39,979 nt of DNA from JBDUDK01 sp040002995. GTDB lineage: Bacteria > Actinomycetota > Acidimicrobiia > Acidimicrobiales > Ilumatobacteraceae. The notes under the pieces were generated by a model. The model did not search any database and had not been told where the DNA came from. It saw only the letters and a program-made list of their open reading frames with translations. The stretch covers positions 1 through 39,979 of the forward strand of contig JBDUDK010000134.1 in assembly GCA_040002995.1 (NCBI GenBank), read 5' to 3'. The position numbers and the translations under genes are program-made. This document shows positions 1 to 8,514 of this stretch, piece by piece. How positions within the stretch are numbered: the first letter of the stretch is position 1; every line of letters begins with the position of its first letter.

Positions 1-829
1 CGCACTTGTGCTTGATCGCCTGGAACGAGCCGATCGGCCGGCCGAACTGCACGCGAACTTTCGCGTACTCGACCGCCATCTCGAGCACCTTCTGCGCGCC
101 ACCGACCTGCTCGGCGGCAAGCGCCACCGCCGCCAGGTCGAGCACCGTCGACATCGCGTCCCAGCCGCCGCCCTCGGTGCCGATCAAGCGCGCCGGCGTG
201 TCGGCAAACTCGAGCTTGGCCTGCTTGCGCGTTTGGTCCATCGTCGACAGCGGTGTGCGCGTAAGTCCGTTCGCCGTGCCTTCGGTGGCGAAGATGCTCA
301 CGCCTTTCGGCGTGCGGGCAACGACGAGAATCAGATTCGCGGTATGCCCGTCGAGCACGAACATCTTCGTGCCGTTGAGCACCCACTCGTCGCCCTTCTT
401 CTTCGCGGTCATGGTGATGCCCGACTCGTCCCACTTGCCGGAGGGCTCAGTGAACGCGACCGTCGCGATCGTCTCGCCGGACGCGATGCCCGGGAGCAAC
501 TCCTTCTTGGCGCCGTCGCCACCGCCGTGGATGAGCAGGTTGCCGGCGAGAGCCACGGTGGAGAAGAACGGTGCGCACAGAAGGGCGCGGCCCATCTCCT
601 CGAACACCACACCCAGTTCCACGTACGAGAAGCCCGAGCCCCCGTATTCCTCGGGGATGATGAGCCCTTGCAGACCCATCTGCTCGCCCATCTGCTTCCA
701 GACCGCAGGGTCGAAGCCCTCGCTGGACTCCATCAGACGGCGAACCTCTGTCTCGGGCGACTTCTGGTCAAGGAACGCCCGCACGGTGCGGCGGAGTTCC
801 TCCTGCTCCTCACTGAAGGCAAAGTTCAT
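1..829 (-). CDS. acyl-CoA dehydrogenase, 3' end cut by window edge
   Basis: FAD-dependent acyl-CoA dehydrogenase that introduces an alpha,beta double bond into an acyl-CoA thioester. 276 residues are visible. The N-terminal helical domain (MNFAFSEEQEELRRTV) leads into the middle beta domain, with FTEPSGKWDESG near residue 135 and NGTKMFVLDG near 155. The start of the C-terminal helical domain is also present, with QFGRPIGSFQAIKHKC at the window edge. The rest of that domain, including the usual catalytic glutamate region, lies outside the window. The ATG at 829 matches the usual N-terminus of the family. The gene is transcribed away from vapBC. Its substrate cannot be assigned from sequence; fatty acid or sterol side-chain oxidation is typical for actinobacterial members. 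Confidence 0.9.
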   Translation of the reverse strand, partial: MNFAFSEEQEELRRTVRAFLDQKSPETEVRRLMESSEGFDPAVWKQMGEQMGLQGLIIPEEYGGSGFSYVELGVVFEEMGRALLCAPFFSTVALAGNLLIHGGGDGAKKELLPGIASGETIATVAFTEPSGKWDESGITMTAKKKGDEWVLNGTKMFVLDGHTANLILVVARTPKGVSIFATEGTANGLTRTPLSTMDQTRKQAKLEFADTPARLIGTEGGGWDAMSTVLDLAAVALAAEQVGGAQKVLEMAVEYAKVRVQFGRPIGSFQAIKHKC

Positions 830-873
830 GGCGCGAGCATCGCGCACGGTCAACGGTGGGTGAGAACACGCTT

Positions 874-881
874 GTGTACAC
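874..881. promoter_or_regulatory. short palindrome upstream of vapB, candidate operator
   Basis: The octamer GTGTACAC is a perfect dyad, 21 bp upstream of the vapB ATG. VapBC pairs usually repress themselves through short dyads overlapping their promoter. The position fits, but an 8-bp palindrome may occur by chance and I see no convincing -35/-10 pair around it. Confidence 0.2.
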
Positions 882-901
882 CGGTGCTACGGTCATTGGG
901 C

Positions 902-1180
902 ATGGACCGAATGGGGATTCGCGAGCTCCGCAACCAGTCGGCGGCGGCGGTACGCCGCGCGGGAAGCGGCGAGCGGATCATCATCACCGTCGACGGCCGG
1001 CCGGTGGCCCAGCTCGGCCCGCTCGAGGCGACCGAAGGCGAGCCCACGTTGGAGGATCTGGCGAACCGCGGCCTCGTCGTGGCCGCTCGCCGGCCCGACC
1101 GGCCGCCGCCCACGGTCAGCGTGCCCATCTGGGCCGGGGTTCGACTCGACCGCCTGCTCGCCGAGGTGCGGCGGGCGTGA
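902..1180 (+). CDS. vapB: VapB-type (Phd/YefM-like) antitoxin
   Basis: Antitoxin of a type II toxin-antitoxin pair, 92 residues. The N-terminal part (MDRMGIRELRNQSAAAVRRA, then ERIIITVDGRPVAQLGP) is the standard Phd/YefM fold that binds the operator DNA. The C-terminal tail, rich in Pro, Arg and Leu, is expected to wrap the toxin and block its active site. The stop codon overlaps the GTG start of the PIN-domain gene (GTGA), which is the usual translational coupling of vapBC. An internal ATG at 911 would also give a sensible start (MGIREL). Autoregulation is likely by analogy with the family; a short dyad lies at 874-881. Confidence 0.85.
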   Translation: MDRMGIRELRNQSAAAVRRAGSGERIIITVDGRPVAQLGPLEATEGEPTLEDLANRGLVVAARRPDRPPPTVSVPIWAGVRLDRLLAEVRRA

Positions 1181-1581
1181 CGCTCGCCCTCGACACCAGC
1201 GCGCTCCTCGCCCGCTACCTGGAGGGACCAGAGCGGGCCCTGGTGCTGTCCGCCATGGCCGACGACCACGACTGGTGCGCCAGCGCGCTCGCCCTCACCG
1301 AGGCCTTGCTGCTCGCCGGCCGGGTCACCGACGACGCGTGGCTGGCCGACGACCTGCGGAGGGCGCTGTACGAGGACTGGCAGCGGGTCACGGTCGTTCC
1401 CCTCGATGAGGCGTGCCTCGACCGGGCCGCCGAGCTGGGCCGGAACCATCCGGTGGGCACCGTCGCCGCCCTCCACCTGGCCGCCGCTCTCCGCCTGCCT
1501 AAGCCCCTGACGTACCTGACGTTCGACACCCACCAGATCCCCGTAGCCCTCGCCCTCGGCTTCGACGTCGCCTCCACCTAA
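1177..1581 (+). CDS. vapC: VapC-type PIN-domain toxin ribonuclease
   Basis: Toxin of the vapBC pair, a Mg-dependent PIN-fold endoribonuclease of 134 residues from GTG. The first acidic residue is in VTLALDTSALLARYLEG (D6). A second conserved acid lies in SALALTEALLL (about E43), and the C-terminal acidic region is LTYLTFDTHQ. The N-terminal DTSAL and the mid-protein ALTEAL block are characteristic of VapC. The start was chosen because it overlaps the vapB stop by 4 bp and restores the conserved beta strand ahead of D6; longer upstream extensions in this frame would only cover vapB. A large palindrome follows 12 bp after the stop. Confidence 0.85.
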   Translation: MTLALDTSALLARYLEGPERALVLSAMADDHDWCASALALTEALLLAGRVTDDAWLADDLRRALYEDWQRVTVVPLDEACLDRAAELGRNHPVGTVAALHLAAALRLPKPLTYLTFDTHQIPVALALGFDVAST

Positions 1582-1593
1582 AGCCCCCTTTTT

Positions 1594-1649
1594 CGTGAAC
1601 TGTTCGCGTTTCGAGGGTCTATATGCACTCAAAACGCGAACAGTTCACG
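1594..1649. repeat. large palindrome downstream of vapC (18-bp perfect arms)
   Basis: The left arm 1594-1611 (CGTGAACTGTTCGCGTTT) is the exact reverse complement of 1632-1649. The 20-nt centre adds further pairing (GAG at 1613-1615 with CTC at 1628-1630). There is no T-run after either arm, so it is not a standard intrinsic terminator, although it could still stop vapC transcription. The unit stops 19 bp before the next ATG. Its outer arm resembles the arm of the palindromes at 12808-13913 when one gap is allowed. Confidence 0.8.
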
Positions 1650-1668
1650 GATTGGGCAGACTGGGGGC

Positions 1669-2280
1669 ATGACCCTCCACTTCGAGGACTCCCAGATCGA
1701 GATCCACAAGCTCGTCGTGGGTCCCTACGACAACAACGTGTTCGTCCTGCGCTGCAAGGAATCGGGCGAGGCAGTGCTTCTCGACGCCGCCAACGAGCAC
1801 GAAAAACTCCTCGAGTTGGCGCAGCGGCTCAACGTGCGCCGGGTTCTCGAGACCCACGGCCACGGCGATCACATCCAAGCCATCCCCCAGATGCGAGAGG
1901 CCGGCTACGAGGTCGCGGTCACCGCGGCCGACGCGCCCCGGCTCAAAGACGTCGGCTACGACGTCTTCATCGACGGCGATCAAGTGATCGAGGTCGGCCG
2001 CGTCCGCCTGCACACGATCCTCACCCCCGGTCACACCGCGGGCTCGATCTGCTTCCGGGTCGAGGGCTCGCCCGTGTTGTTCAGCGGCGACACCCTCTTC
2101 CCCGGTGGACCGGGAGCGACCAAGTTCGACGGCGGCGACTTCTCGGCCATCATCACGTCGCTCGACACCAAGCTTCTGACGTTGCCCACCGACACGCTCG
2201 TCCTGCCCGGCCACGGCGACGACACCACGATCGGGACCGAGCGCCCACATCTGCAGGAGTGGATCGATCGAGGCTGGTGA
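1669..2280 (+). CDS. MBL-fold metallohydrolase (glyoxalase II-like)
   Basis: Soluble metallo-beta-lactamase-fold hydrolase of 203 residues, close to the compact glyoxalase II/YcbL type. The metal site is complete: THGHGDH (H63, H65, D67, H68), PGHTAGS (H122), SGDTLF (D141) and LPGHGDD (H182). These residues bind two Zn or Fe ions that activate water for thioester or related hydrolysis. The ATG at 1669 is 19 bp after the palindrome. It is followed 4 bp later by the next gene, so the two are probably cotranscribed. The substrate is unknown; hydroxyacylglutathione is unlikely in actinobacteria, which use other thiols. Confidence 0.85.
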   Translation: MTLHFEDSQIEIHKLVVGPYDNNVFVLRCKESGEAVLLDAANEHEKLLELAQRLNVRRVLETHGHGDHIQAIPQMREAGYEVAVTAADAPRLKDVGYDVFIDGDQVIEVGRVRLHTILTPGHTAGSICFRVEGSPVLFSGDTLFPGGPGATKFDGGDFSAIITSLDTKLLTLPTDTLVLPGHGDDTTIGTERPHLQEWIDRGW

Positions 2281-2284
2281 CCGT

Positions 2285-2671
2285 GTGAGTCTCCCCGCCG
2301 ACGAGCGTCCCGTCGACCCGACACCTGTGCACACGGTCGACCTGCCTCCCACGCCCATCCGCGACCGCAACATCCCCGCGTCGGCCTGGATAGAGGCGCC
2401 ATCCACGCTGCTCCACCTGGGCGACGACATCGACCAGACGCTCATCACCTACAAGCGGCGCATCGGGCGCTACCTGCTCTGGCGGGCGGGGCCGGCCACC
2501 CACGCCGACGCCCGCTATCTCGCGCTCGCCGCCGACGATCTCGACGAGCAGTACGAGTTCCGCCTCTTTCCCGACGGAACCGGTGATGGGATCGGGCCTG
2601 ATGGCGTGCGCCAGCGGAGGTTTCGCCTTTGGAAAGAGGCCTTGCTTGCCGATATGGAGAGCGAGCCCTGA
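2285..2671 (+). CDS. unknown small protein
   Basis: A 128-residue protein from GTG that I do not recognise. It starts with a Pro-rich acidic segment (about residues 1-35), followed by a mixed helical part containing TLITYKRRIGRYLLWRAGPA and a run of acidic residues (LAADDLDEQYEFRLFPDG). It has no signal peptide, membrane segment or Cys pair. The gene lies 4 bp after the MBL hydrolase and 16 bp before the tatA-like gene on the same strand, so it is probably part of a three-gene transcript. The WRAGPA/ADARY segment looks structured, so it is likely a real cytoplasmic protein. Confidence 0.65.
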   Translation: MSLPADERPVDPTPVHTVDLPPTPIRDRNIPASAWIEAPSTLLHLGDDIDQTLITYKRRIGRYLLWRAGPATHADARYLALAADDLDEQYEFRLFPDGTGDGIGPDGVRQRRFRLWKEALLADMESEP

Positions 2672-2687
2672 CGCAAGGAGGCAGGCC

Positions 2688-2942
2688 ATGCCCGACCTCG
2701 GGGTCCCCGAGTTGTTGATCGTGCTCGTGGTGATCTTGTTGATATTTGGATCGAGCCGGCTGCCCAAGCTCGCCCGGTCGCTCGGCCAGGCCAAGCACAC
2801 GTTCGAGGAGGCGCTCGGCCGCCACCCGGCCCGCGCCGAGAGCTGGCTCGACGTGATCCCGCGTATCGAGGACCGCGTTTCTTCAGTGGATGCGGTTCGC
2901 CCCGTGTACCGCTTCGATCATGAGAAGGCGCACAGCCGGTAG
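2688..2942 (+). CDS. tatA: TatA/TatE-like translocase subunit
   Basis: Small component of the twin-arginine translocation system, 84 residues. It has one N-terminal membrane helix (ELLIVLVVILLIFGSS, about residues 8-23), the canonical FG hinge with RLPKLARSLGQA, and an amphipathic helix. The C-terminal part, rich in charged residues (RIEDRVSSVDAVRP), is less typical. A strong ribosome binding site, AAGGAGG at 2675-2681, decides the start at 2688. The last 60 bp overlap the 3' end of the convergent diguanylate cyclase-like gene. No tatB or tatC is in the window. The family call rests on the TM-hinge-amphipathic pattern. Confidence 0.8.
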   Translation: MPDLGVPELLIVLVVILLIFGSSRLPKLARSLGQAKHTFEEALGRHPARAESWLDVIPRIEDRVSSVDAVRPVYRFDHEKAHSR

Positions 2943-4496
2943 CGCGGCACCTAAGTCGTAGCTAGTCGCATCACCGAACAACTCGAGCAGGTACGCGCGG
3001 TTCAACACACGGGCTCCCGCGACGAGGATCGAGTCGCAGCCGAGCTCGCGAGCGAGGTCGAACGCCTGCCGCTCGGCCGAACGATCGTCGGTGAGCACGA
3101 CGAGCGCACGCTCCTCGTCGAGGGCGATGCGACTGTGCGGATACCGGGCCAGTGGATACGACATCGGGCTGGGTGCCTTGCCCCTTCTCGCGATCACTCC
3201 CTCGAGCACCGGCACGACGTCGACCGCGTAGGGCGGCACTTCGCTTATGGCCCAGTGACGCGGGCGCAGGCTGAGCGCACACGCCTCGGCGAGGCGCGCG
3301 ACGCGCTCCAGCACCGACGCCTCCTGGAGCGGGCCGTCGAAATCGGCGAGCACCGATTCGAGCAGCGCGCCCATCCCATTCCAACCGCGGTCGCGATACG
3401 CGCGGTACGGCGCCCGGCCATTGGCCGGCTCGAACGTCTCGGACTCAACACTCGCCGTGCTCGAGAGCACGATGCGGCCTCGGCCCTCCGCCTTGGCTGA
3501 GTGCAGCGCGCCGTCGGCCAATCGCAGGAGTACTCGTGAGCTCTTTACGACGTCGCTCTTCGACGCGATGCCACACGACACGGTGACCGCGGCGTCACCC
3601 GTGGCCCACATGGCCCCGATGTCGCCCGCCACGGCGAACGCGCCGACGGCGTCCTCGTTCAACAAGATCGCGAAGTCATCACCGCCAAGCCGCGCCGCGA
3701 CGGCGTCGGTGCGCGTACGCACCGCGGCGCGCATGGCCGCCGCCAGCCGGCGGATCGCCTTATCGCCGGCGTCGTGACCGAGCAGTTCGTTGTGCTCGCG
3801 CAGGCCATCGAGATCGAGGAGGAGCAGACACCACGGACCACCGTTCGCACCATCGATCGCCGTCGCAAGGGCGGCGTCGAGCCGTCGACGATTAGCCAGC
3901 CCGGTGAGCGGGTCGGTGTAGGCCAGCTCACCGAGATTCGACAGCTGTTCGCTGTAGCCGATCACCTCGGCCAGCTCACGCGCCACCGACGACAGCAGGT
4001 CGCGATCGGCCATCGTGAGGGCCGGCTCGCCGGGCGCGGTAGCCGCCCTCAGCTGGCCCCAGAGCCCAGAGCGCGTGACGATCGGAACCGCCAGCTCGGT
4101 CGCCCGACCCTGCGACTTGAGCCGTTCGATCGCGTGCGGATCACCGTCGGGATCGTGGACGCTGGTCGAGACCGCCCCGGCGTCGGCGCGTCCCCGAAGG
4201 GACGGATGGTCGAGGAACCGGTGCCACTCGTTCGCCGGGAAGCGCTCTTCGCCCGCGGCCAGACGCCCCACGTTTACCAGGACGCGCACCGTCTGATCGC
4301 TGTGATCGATGCGACTGATCGCGACGGCCGCCGCCCCGATCGCCCGGCGGGCCTCTTCGGCCGCGAGCTCGAGCAAATGCCCCAAATCCCCGGCCGACGC
4401 GACCACGTCTCGTAGTCGGCGGAGCCCGTCAAAGGTCGGTGCGCCCGTGGCTGCGCCCATCAATTGGCGCGGTGATGGACCCTCGGCAACGGGCAC
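2883..4496 (-). CDS. GAF-GGDEF diguanylate cyclase-like protein with C-terminal sensory region
   Basis: A 537-residue cytoplasmic signalling protein. Residues about 25-180 look like a GAF sensor (VVASAGDLGHLLELAAEEAR...). Residues about 190-345 are a GGDEF domain starting at LAYTDPLTGLANRR, with a metal-binding DLDG segment and RLGGDDF at 269-275. The signature is GGDDF rather than GGDEF/GGEEF, so cyclase activity is plausible but not certain. A clear RxxD product-inhibition site is not visible at the usual place. Residues about 375-537 resemble a DICT- or GAF-like sensory unit. The gene is divergent from sufC1, and its 3' end overlaps tatA by 60 bp. Confidence 0.8.
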   Translation of the reverse strand: MPVAEGPSPRQLMGAATGAPTFDGLRRLRDVVASAGDLGHLLELAAEEARRAIGAAAVAISRIDHSDQTVRVLVNVGRLAAGEERFPANEWHRFLDHPSLRGRADAGAVSTSVHDPDGDPHAIERLKSQGRATELAVPIVTRSGLWGQLRAATAPGEPALTMADRDLLSSVARELAEVIGYSEQLSNLGELAYTDPLTGLANRRRLDAALATAIDGANGGPWCLLLLDLDGLREHNELLGHDAGDKAIRRLAAAMRAAVRTRTDAVAARLGGDDFAILLNEDAVGAFAVAGDIGAMWATGDAAVTVSCGIASKSDVVKSSRVLLRLADGALHSAKAEGRGRIVLSSTASVESETFEPANGRAPYRAYRDRGWNGMGALLESVLADFDGPLQEASVLERVARLAEACALSLRPRHWAISEVPPYAVDVVPVLEGVIARRGKAPSPMSYPLARYPHSRIALDEERALVVLTDDRSAERQAFDLARELGCDSILVAGARVLNRAYLLELFGDATSYDLGAALPAVRLLMIEAVHGANRIH

Positions 4497-4543
4497 TCAC
4501 TCAGTGTGGCCAGCGTCACCCCACCAGGCAAGCACCCATTTCC

Positions 4544-4557
4544 ACTATCGCCGTAGT
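4544..4557. promoter_or_regulatory. 14-bp dyad upstream of sufC1, shared with sufB
   Basis: ACTATCGCCGTAGT is an imperfect palindrome with perfect outer arms CACTA/TAGTG (4543-4558). It ends 18 bp before the sufC1 GTG. The sufB operon has ACTATCCAGGTAGT on its own strand, identical at 11 of 14 positions and with the same arms. A shared operator for an Fe-S or redox regulator (SufR/IscR-like) is the likeliest meaning; no regulator gene is in the window. Confidence 0.45.
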
Positions 4558-4575
4558 GCTTATTAGACTTGGAGC

Positions 4576-5321
<746 letters not shown>

Positions 5322-5322
<1 letters not shown>

Positions 5323-6557
5323 TGGCCGGCCTCGACGGCGCGCGCGTCCGCAAGGACTTCCCGATCTTCGAGCGCGAGCTGAACGACCAACGCCTCGTCT
5401 ACCTCGACTCCGCGGCCACGTCGCAGAAGCCGCGGCACGTGATCGACACGATGCAGCGCTTCCTCGAGACCTCGTACGCCCCGACGCACCGCAGCGCGTA
5501 CACACTCGCTTCGGAGGCCACCGAGGCCTACGAGATGGCGCGGCTCAAGGTGCGCAAGTTCGTCCACGCCAACTCAGAGACCGAGATCATCTTCACCAAG
5601 AACGCCACCGAGGCGTTGAACCTCGTCGCCTACTCGTGGGGGCGGGCCAACCTCCGCGAGGGCGACATCGTGGTTGTCACCCAGATGGAGCACCACGCCA
5701 ACATCGTGCCCTGGCACATGCTCGCGGCCGAACGCGGCATCGTGCTTCGTTGGGTACCGCTCACCGACGACGGCCAGCTCGATCTCACCGACCTCGACCA
5801 GACGCTCGAAGGTGCCCGGGCGTTCGCCTTCACCGCGATGTCAAACGTGCTCGGCACGATCAACCCGGTGCGTCATCTTTCCGACGCCGCGCACAACCAC
5901 GGTGCCCTCGCCATCGTCGATGGCTGTCAGTGGGTGCCGCACCTGCCGACCGACGTGCAAGCGATGGGGGCCGACTTCCTCGCCTTCAGCGCCCACAAGA
6001 TGTGCGGGCCAACGGGTGTCGGCGTGTTGTGGGGTCGCGAGGAGCTGCTCGAGGCGATGCCGCCGTTCCTCGGCGGCGGGCAGATGATCAGCGACGTGCG
6101 TCTCGATGGCTTCACGCCCGCTCCCCTACCCGCCAAGTTCGAGGCGGGCACGCCGCCGATCACCGAGGTTGTGGGCTTGGGCGCCGCTGTCGACTATCTC
6201 ACCGAGCTCGGTATGGCCAACGTGCGTGCTCACGAGATGTCGGTCACGTCGTACGCGATGCGGGTTCTCGACGAGCGCCTCGGAGATCAACTCACGATCC
6301 ACGGCCCGCGCAACATCGAGGTGCGGGGCGGAATCCTGTCGCTCGCGCTCCCCGGCGTGCACCCCCACGACGTCAGCCAGGTGCTCGACCAAACCAACGT
6401 CTGCGTCAGGGCCGGACACCACTGCGCCAAGCCACTGATGCGTCAGCTCGGCGTTGGCGCCACTGCCCGCGCGTCGTTCTACGTCTACAACGACGAGGCC
6501 GACGCCGACGCCCTCGCCGACGGACTCGTCGCCGCGACCGACTTCTTCTCACCCTGA
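5322..6557 (+). CDS. sufS: SufS cysteine desulfurase
   Basis: PLP-dependent group II cysteine desulfurase that takes sulfur from L-cysteine as an enzyme persulfide and passes it to SufU. It has 411 residues, the normal family length. Visible residues are the PLP lysine K226 in FSAHKMCGPTG, the PLP-phosphate and ring region (EHHANIVPW; DGCQWVPH) and the catalytic cysteine C368 in RAGHHCAKP. The gene starts on the last base of the sufC stop and is followed 11 bp later by sufU. The three form one unit of ATPase, sulfur donor and sulfur carrier. Confidence 0.95.
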
Positions 6558-6568
6558 CCGGAGGACTC

Positions 6569-7045
6569 ATGGCCGGCCTCGAAGACCTCTACCGCGAAAT
6601 CATCCTCGATCACTACCGCAGCCCGCGTAACCGCGGCGAGCTGCCGGCACCGCCCGCGCACAAGAGCGAGGGCTTCAACCCTCTGTGTGGCGACGAGATC
6701 GTGGTCTATCTCGATGTGCACGACGGTGTCGTCGACGACATCAAGATCGGCGGCCAGGGTTGCTCGATCAGCCAGTCGTCGGCGTCGATGATGTCGGCCG
6801 CGGTGAAAGGCAAGTCGGTAACAAACGCTCATCGTCTCGTGCGGGCATTCAAGAACATGATGTCGATCCACGAACACACACTCGACGGTGAAGACGGCGA
6901 GCTCGTCGCCGAGGAGCCCGACGTGAAGCTGGGCGACCTCGAAGCGTTGCGGGGGGTGGTGAAGTTTCCGGTGCGGATCAAGTGCGCCACGCTCGCGTGG
7001 AACACCCTCGTGCAGGGCCTCGAGGAGGCCGAAGCCAACGCTTAG
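6569..7045 (+). CDS. sufU: SufU zinc-dependent sulfurtransferase
   Basis: SufU is the Zn protein that accepts persulfide sulfur from SufS and passes it to the SufBCD scaffold in Gram-positive bacteria. It has 158 residues with all ligands: C40 in NPLCGDE, D42, C65 in GGQGCSIS and C139 in RIKCATLAW. The long insert between the second and third cysteine (about residues 100-125) is typical of SufU rather than IscU. The GAGGACTC leader precedes the ATG at 6569. The stop codon overlaps the stop of the convergent ybaK-like gene by 4 bp. Confidence 0.93.
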   Translation: MAGLEDLYREIILDHYRSPRNRGELPAPPAHKSEGFNPLCGDEIVVYLDVHDGVVDDIKIGGQGCSISQSSASMMSAAVKGKSVTNAHRLVRAFKNMMSIHEHTLDGEDGELVAEEPDVKLGDLEALRGVVKFPVRIKCATLAWNTLVQGLEEAEANA

Positions 7046-7518
7046 CGCTTGAGGTCGACCACTAAGCCGCCGGTGGCCTCGACGAGCTTCTTGGGATCGA
7101 CACCAAAGACGTCGTTCCACGTGCCGGCGGCGGCCCAAACCTCCGGCCAGGTGAGCAGATCGGGATCGACGAAGACCCGCAACGGGGTCGAGTGACCGAA
7201 CGGCGGCACGCCCCCGATCGGGAAACCCGTGGCCTCGCGCACTATGTCGGCATCGACGCGTGCACACATGGCGCCCCCCGCCACCGCGGCCAGCTTGCCT
7301 TCATCGAGTCGGTTCGAGCCCGACACCAATGCCATCACGACCTCGCCGTCGACCGCGAATACGAGCGACTTGACGATCTGGCCGACATCGACGCCGATGG
7401 CGGCGGCGGCATCCGCGGCGGTCTTGGTGCCGTCGGGGAACCGGCGGATCTCGATGGCGAGGTCGAGGTCACGCGCCGCATTCGCGACCCTTACGGCGTT
7501 GGGATGCTGCTCGGTCAT
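7042..7518 (-). CDS. YbaK/EbsC-type aminoacyl-tRNA deacylase
   Basis: A 158-residue protein of the YbaK/ProRS-associated (ProX/INS) domain family, which hydrolyses mischarged aminoacyl-tRNAs such as Cys-tRNAPro. The family pattern is clear: AADAAAAIGVDVGQIVKSLVF, the hydrophobic strand GEVVMALVSGSNRLDEGKL, and GGVPPFGH with the conserved Gly-Pro-x-x-Gly region. The ATG at 7518 overlaps the stop of the pterin dehydratase gene (ATGA), so it is translationally coupled as the last gene of the sufB operon. The exact amino acid edited cannot be told from sequence. Confidence 0.85.
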   Translation of the reverse strand: MTEQHPNAVRVANAARDLDLAIEIRRFPDGTKTAADAAAAIGVDVGQIVKSLVFAVDGEVVMALVSGSNRLDEGKLAAVAGGAMCARVDADIVREATGFPIGGVPPFGHSTPLRVFVDPDLLTWPEVWAAAGTWNDVFGVDPKKLVEATGGLVVDLKR

Positions 7519-7772
7519 GCCAGCAGCGCGTTGATCGCCTCGGCGAGATTCACGTCTCGTTCGGTGATGGCCCGCGCGTCGTGACTCATGAGATCGATCA
7601 CGACCTTGTTCCACGAGTTCGACCAGTCCGGGTGGTGGCCGGCCTTCTCGGCCGCGAGCGCGACGCGGTTCATGAAAGCCCATGCGGCAGAGAAATCGGT
7701 GAAGGTGAACTCGCGGTGGAGCTTGCCGTCGCGCACTTCCCAACCCGATGGCGTGGTCCCTGTCGTAGTCAC
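7515..7772 (-). CDS. 4a-hydroxytetrahydrobiopterin dehydratase (PCD/DCoH-like)
   Basis: Pterin-4a-carbinolamine dehydratase family protein of 85 residues, which recycles 4a-hydroxytetrahydropterin. The catalytic motif is intact: HHPDW (H46, H47, W50), WNKVVIDLMSHDA (H64) and ITERD. The first helix is shorter than in most family members, and GTG at 7772 is the only sensible start. It lies 16 bp after sufC2 and overlaps the ybaK-like gene by 4 bp. PCD-like genes also occur in organisms without aromatic hydroxylases, and in a suf operon it may serve in cofactor salvage; that role is inference. Confidence 0.9.
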   Translation of the reverse strand: MTTTGTTPSGWEVRDGKLHREFTFTDFSAAWAFMNRVALAAEKAGHHPDWSNSWNKVVIDLMSHDARAITERDVNLAEAINALLA

Positions 7773-7788
7773 AGCGCGATCGTAGTAA

Positions 7789-8514
7789 TCAGGCGAACTT
7801 GACGTAGCCCTCGGATTCGAGCTCGGCGGCCAGCTCCGGCCCGCCGGACGCGACGATCCGCCCCCTGGCGAGGACGTGCACAACGTCGGCGTGGAGCACG
7901 TGAAGGAGCTGGTTGTAGTGCGTGATCGCAAGCACGCCCAGGCCGATCTCGGCGGTCGCCTGCTCGACGCGGTAGGCACAGATGCGCAGCGCGTCGATAT
8001 CGAGTCCTGAGTCGAGCTCGTCGAGTATGGCGATGCGCGGCTCGAGCACGGCGAGCTGCAGGGTTTCGTTGCGCTTCTTTTCACCGCCCGACAGATCGAC
8101 GTTGAGCGGTCGAGAGAGCAGCCGATCGTCGAAGCCAATGCGGGCGGCTTCCTGCTGCAGACGCTCGACGAGGCCCACCGACGATCGTCCGCGCTGCTTC
8201 AGTCCTTCGCTGAGCACCGCGTCGAGCGCGACCCCAGGCACTTCGATCGGGTACTGCATCACGAGGAACAACCCCGCCGCGGCCCGTTCCCATGTCTCCA
8301 TCGCGAGCACGTCGGCGCCGTCGAGCGTGATCGAGCCCTCGAGCACTTCGTAGCCGGGCTTCCCCATGATGACGTGCGAAAGGGTGGATTTACCCGAGCC
8401 GTTGGGACCCATCACGGCGTGGACTTCGCCCGACCGCACCACGAGGTCGATGCCCTGAAGGATCTCCTTGCCACTCACCCCGGCCCGTAGGCCCTTGATT
8501 TCGAGGACAGTCAC
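7789..8514 (-). CDS. sufC: SufC ATPase (second copy, in sufBD operon)
   Basis: A second SufC of 241 residues: Walker A GPNGSGKST (36-44), MQYPIEVPG Q-loop (about 86-94), signature LSGGEKKRNE (141-150), Walker B IAILDE (161-166) with SGLDID (169-174) and H199. All ATPase motifs are intact. It differs from the forward-strand SufC at many positions outside the motifs (for example ELDSG instead of ETDSG after Walker B), so this is not a recent duplication. It overlaps the Rieske ferredoxin gene by 4 bp. Its place beside sufB and sufD makes it the likelier subunit of the SufBCD scaffold. Confidence 0.92.
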   Translation of the reverse strand: MTVLEIKGLRAGVSGKEILQGIDLVVRSGEVHAVMGPNGSGKSTLSHVIMGKPGYEVLEGSITLDGADVLAMETWERAAAGLFLVMQYPIEVPGVALDAVLSEGLKQRGRSSVGLVERLQQEAARIGFDDRLLSRPLNVDLSGGEKKRNETLQLAVLEPRIAILDELDSGLDIDALRICAYRVEQATAEIGLGVLAITHYNQLLHVLHADVVHVLARGRIVASGGPELAAELESEGYVKFA

